Below, in pieces: positions 18,526-21,194 of a stretch of 21,194 bases of DNA. Within the stretch, counting starts at the first letter, position 1. Every line of letters begins with the position of its first letter. Origin of the DNA: Botryllus schlosseri. Its lineage: Eukaryota; Chordata; Ascidiacea; Stolidobranchia; Styelidae. The notes under the pieces are model-generated. The model searched no databases, was not told the origin of the DNA, and worked only from the letters and a program-made list of their open reading frames with translations. The stretch is from positions 1 to 21,194 of the forward strand of contig ATSW01013325.1 in the NCBI GenBank assembly GCA_000444245.1. Reading direction: 5' to 3'. The translations under genes were made by a program, and so were the position numbers.

Positions 18526-19972
18526 TCTACCTAATCATTGCCCCTTTCTCCACCTCAAATGGTGGTAAAGCACGTCATAATTCTCATCACCATTACTCTC
18601 ATCTGCTTGAGCGGAGGTGGTGCTTTAGTCTGTAATCTTGTCGTACTGGACACTCTTGAATAAGTACCTTTGAACTATGACAAAACTATAATAATCTCGC
18701 TTCAATAATAACACAACAATTACCATTAGGTATTATGGTGGTACATTGATGAGCACCACCGATACACTTGCTGTGCTTTAATACACCAATGGAAACCATG
18801 AGGAAGTAAAAGTGAGTTTTATTATAGTGTCAAATTTACATGCACCTACTATTGACATTTCATACATTGACGATGAAATCAATATTGACAGATCGTCCTC
18901 AGTCACAAGAAAGGATTGCTTGGCAAATATGGTAACAAAAAGATGTAGTGTAGAGTCACACCTATATTTGGTTTCTAATTTATTAGCTGTTCACATGATG
19001 GGCTGATCTCCTTATCTTGCCTCGTTTGCACAAGTAGCGAAGCAAATATTGCAAGCACACGCACTCTCATTTAGGCTACCTAGTTTTCAGAATTGTGATT
19101 GCAACTTGTGAGTAGACCCACCAAAGACTATCTGCGAATTTATTTATACTTCTTCGGATCCACAAAGTATATATACTCAAGTAGATTTTGTCCACTTGAA
19201 CCACTTCGTCACTTTCTTTTTATCCTAACTGCCATTTAATTATAAATGTTTCAACAATTTTTGAAGCTAAATTAGCCAGCTTGAATTTCTTGAAAATAGT
19301 AGAGAGTGAACACGTCATATACCACCCGGACTGGGCAGACCTGGGGGTTAGTTGCGGAGACACATCTTGCAATTTTGAACCACCACAGCTTTCCAAATGA
19401 AAATGAACTTTTGATTCCAACCTACTTTTTGAACTAACTAACCGTCAAATTTGAAAATGAAATGGGCAATTTCAAAAAGATAGTTGGCATTGATGCAGCG
19501 ACATGAGCTTAGTGTTAATGTCTACGATCATCCAGTCAGCATTTGATGAGATTTTGAACATTTCATTTTATACTACAAGTAGTTTTCTCATATCTTGGAA
19601 ATCACTACTCTTAGTAGGCTACTTGAGTTAAAATTAAAGGTATTACTACTACTACTGTTACTTTGAGTAGCTATGATGCATTTAATAGATAAAACAACCA
19701 AGAGCAAGTCTAATATGAACTTGCCAATGTTTATGAATTGACGGCTTTCAGTCAATGAGGCCGGAGGCGAATTCAGTCATCTAAATGCGCATAGGGGTGA
19801 ATTACAATGTGTATGCCATACACGTGGTTTTTGTGGTATCACAAAGCGCATATCGTGATCAATCTTATACAAGCTACCCCAACCGTAACTCCAGCTAACA
19901 TGAACCCGCATCTCNTATTATCTTACCTTATCCGTAACGCTCACACAAGCTAGTCTAACCCCTACTTCTAAT
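18526..19972. other. Intergenic DNA without a recognised gene
   Basis: Only short open frames without domain features. A short ACT microsatellite lies near 19645-19660, and CTACTTGAGT-like words near 19619 recall the hAT-like end that begins at 19973. Confidence 0.45.
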
Positions 19973-21194
19973 CAGAGGTGATCAAAATAGTCACGAAGGC
20001 TACTCAAGTAGAAGTAGAAGTATCGACGAAAAATTCTACTCAAGTACGAGTAGAAGTACTTATTCCATAAGCAGCCCAAAACTACTTGAATTAGAAGTAG
20101 AATTTCCTGACTTTAAATCTACTCAAGTAAGTAAGTAGTCGTGAAAACGATCGTAATTCGTTCGCAATGGATTGTCAAAAGCTGCAAATTGAGCTATGCG
20201 ACAGGTGCCGAGCTTGATTCATATTGATGCATACCAGGAGGTATCCAATTTTCGACAGCATAAGCATTCGTCCGCATCATGGAATGAAAATGATAATATT
20301 GATATGGAAATGCGATACTAATCCTATGTTTACTCGAGCAGTACGTTTTAGAAAATACCATGGTATGGGGCACTCCCACATATTATAAGGCCAGTAGTTT
20401 AGTCGAAGAGCAATACGGAGAAGTTGTATAGCATACGGTGTAAACACTTTGCGAGATTAGTAAACGTTAATAAAAAGTATGGTGGATCGTAAAAATGCCA
20501 TATTGTGTAGCTTTATTTATGGAAATTGAAGGCATTACTACACTTGCTTTTATACTTCAACAATCAACATGTATGTTATCCAGACAAAAGAACTGATATT
20601 AATTAGAACTCAAAAGTATATGATAAAGGGAATTGAAAATGAAATATACATACTACTTCTAAAAGCGGAAAATGTATTTCATGTCTTTAGTCCAGAAAGT
20701 TTCAAAGGTGGTATGCTAAAAGAGCTCTAAAACTAAAAAAGTCAGAGTCCCCTTTTCCAGATTAGGACACGCCATGGACTGCTAGATTACGATATGATAA
20801 GTAAATGCTGAACATCAGTTTCAAACGTTATGATGAGCCATATATACTGTGATGAAATATTTCATATGGGCGAAGGGCGACAATGCGGTGTGAACGCTAA
20901 CCAGCTACCTAAATTTTATTCAACGATACTTTCGTGAAATCATACTGGTTACTCCGTATCCACTGAGCGCGAAGCACGACGAAAATTCTGAGCTTCAACT
21001 CAACTTTTATGAAAACTAAATGTTGATACTCCGTGAAAACAGCCCCGAAATTCCTCAGCCTATCTTCCTGATTGGAGTATTAAACTACTTCTACTTGACA
21101 AACTGAAATTGTGAAACGTAAGTAAGTAGATCACAAAATATTATGAAGTAGAAGTAGCGAAAATCAGATCTACTTGAGTAAGTACCAGAAGTAG
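19973..21194. mobile_element. hAT-like element, left end only, cut by the window edge
   Basis: Begins CAGAGGTGATCAAAATAGTC and runs into repeated TACTCAAGTAGAAGTAGAAG words, the style of many animal hAT and MITE termini (CAGNGGTG ... ACTCAAGTA). Similar words in inverted order appear from about 21085 to the last base, so the right end is probably just outside. The candidate 8-bp target duplication on the left is CTTCTAAT (19965-19972). No transposase is seen inside. Confidence 0.65.

Noticed and set aside
1-21194. CRISPR arrays, rRNA genes or functional tRNA genes
   Set aside because: None seen; the only tRNA-like sequence is the SINE head at 15218, which lacks a full cloverleaf context.

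Overview
The window looks like a draft piece of an invertebrate animal genome. It is AT-rich, has scattered single N bases, GT-AG introns, a tRNA-derived SINE, a LINE fragment and several non-autonomous DNA transposons. The proteins carry the animal death domain, caspase fold and ZU5-UPA module. I cannot name the species. A marine invertebrate, perhaps a deuterostome, is my guess only.

Three host genes make up the locus. Two are single-exon paralogues on the + strand (2289-3953 and about 6365-7909). Each encodes an N-terminal death domain, a serine-rich then lysine/arginine-rich linker, and a C-terminal caspase domain with catalytic His and Cys and the Arg residues of the Asp-binding pocket. 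The third gene is on the - strand (16412 down to 8868). By hand I join five exons whose splice sites and phases all agree, giving 755 residues: a caspase-like domain that has lost the catalytic His and Cys, a helical segment I do not recognise, a ZU5-UPA module, and a short tail with one predicted membrane segment. The last exon is the least certain. All three caspase domains share an unusual QF before the catalytic-Cys position, which suggests common descent and local divergence.

Working idea (inference): a local cell-death or innate-immune module. Two death-domain caspases would be the enzymes. A membrane-tethered pseudocaspase-ZU5-UPA protein would act as scaffold, decoy or regulator, loosely as cFLIP does for caspase-8 or as PIDD and NLRP1/CARD8 do with their ZU5-UPA modules. 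The arrangement is not one I know from a named gene family.

Layout: 1-2130 is non-coding with a 40-bp minisatellite, a hairpin and a 50-bp direct repeat. 2131-3953 is caspase gene A with TATA box and uORFs. 3954-6355 is a spacer with an inverted plus tandem repeat cluster and an 82-bp duplication. 6356-7909 is caspase gene B. 8688-16412 is the - strand gene. Its intron 4 holds a TA-flanked transposon and a LINE 3' tail, intron 2 holds a hAT element containing a LINE fragment, and intron 1 holds a SINE. 17155-18525 is a GC-rich-ended hAT element with a perfect 8-bp target duplication. 19973 to the window end is one end of another hAT-like element.
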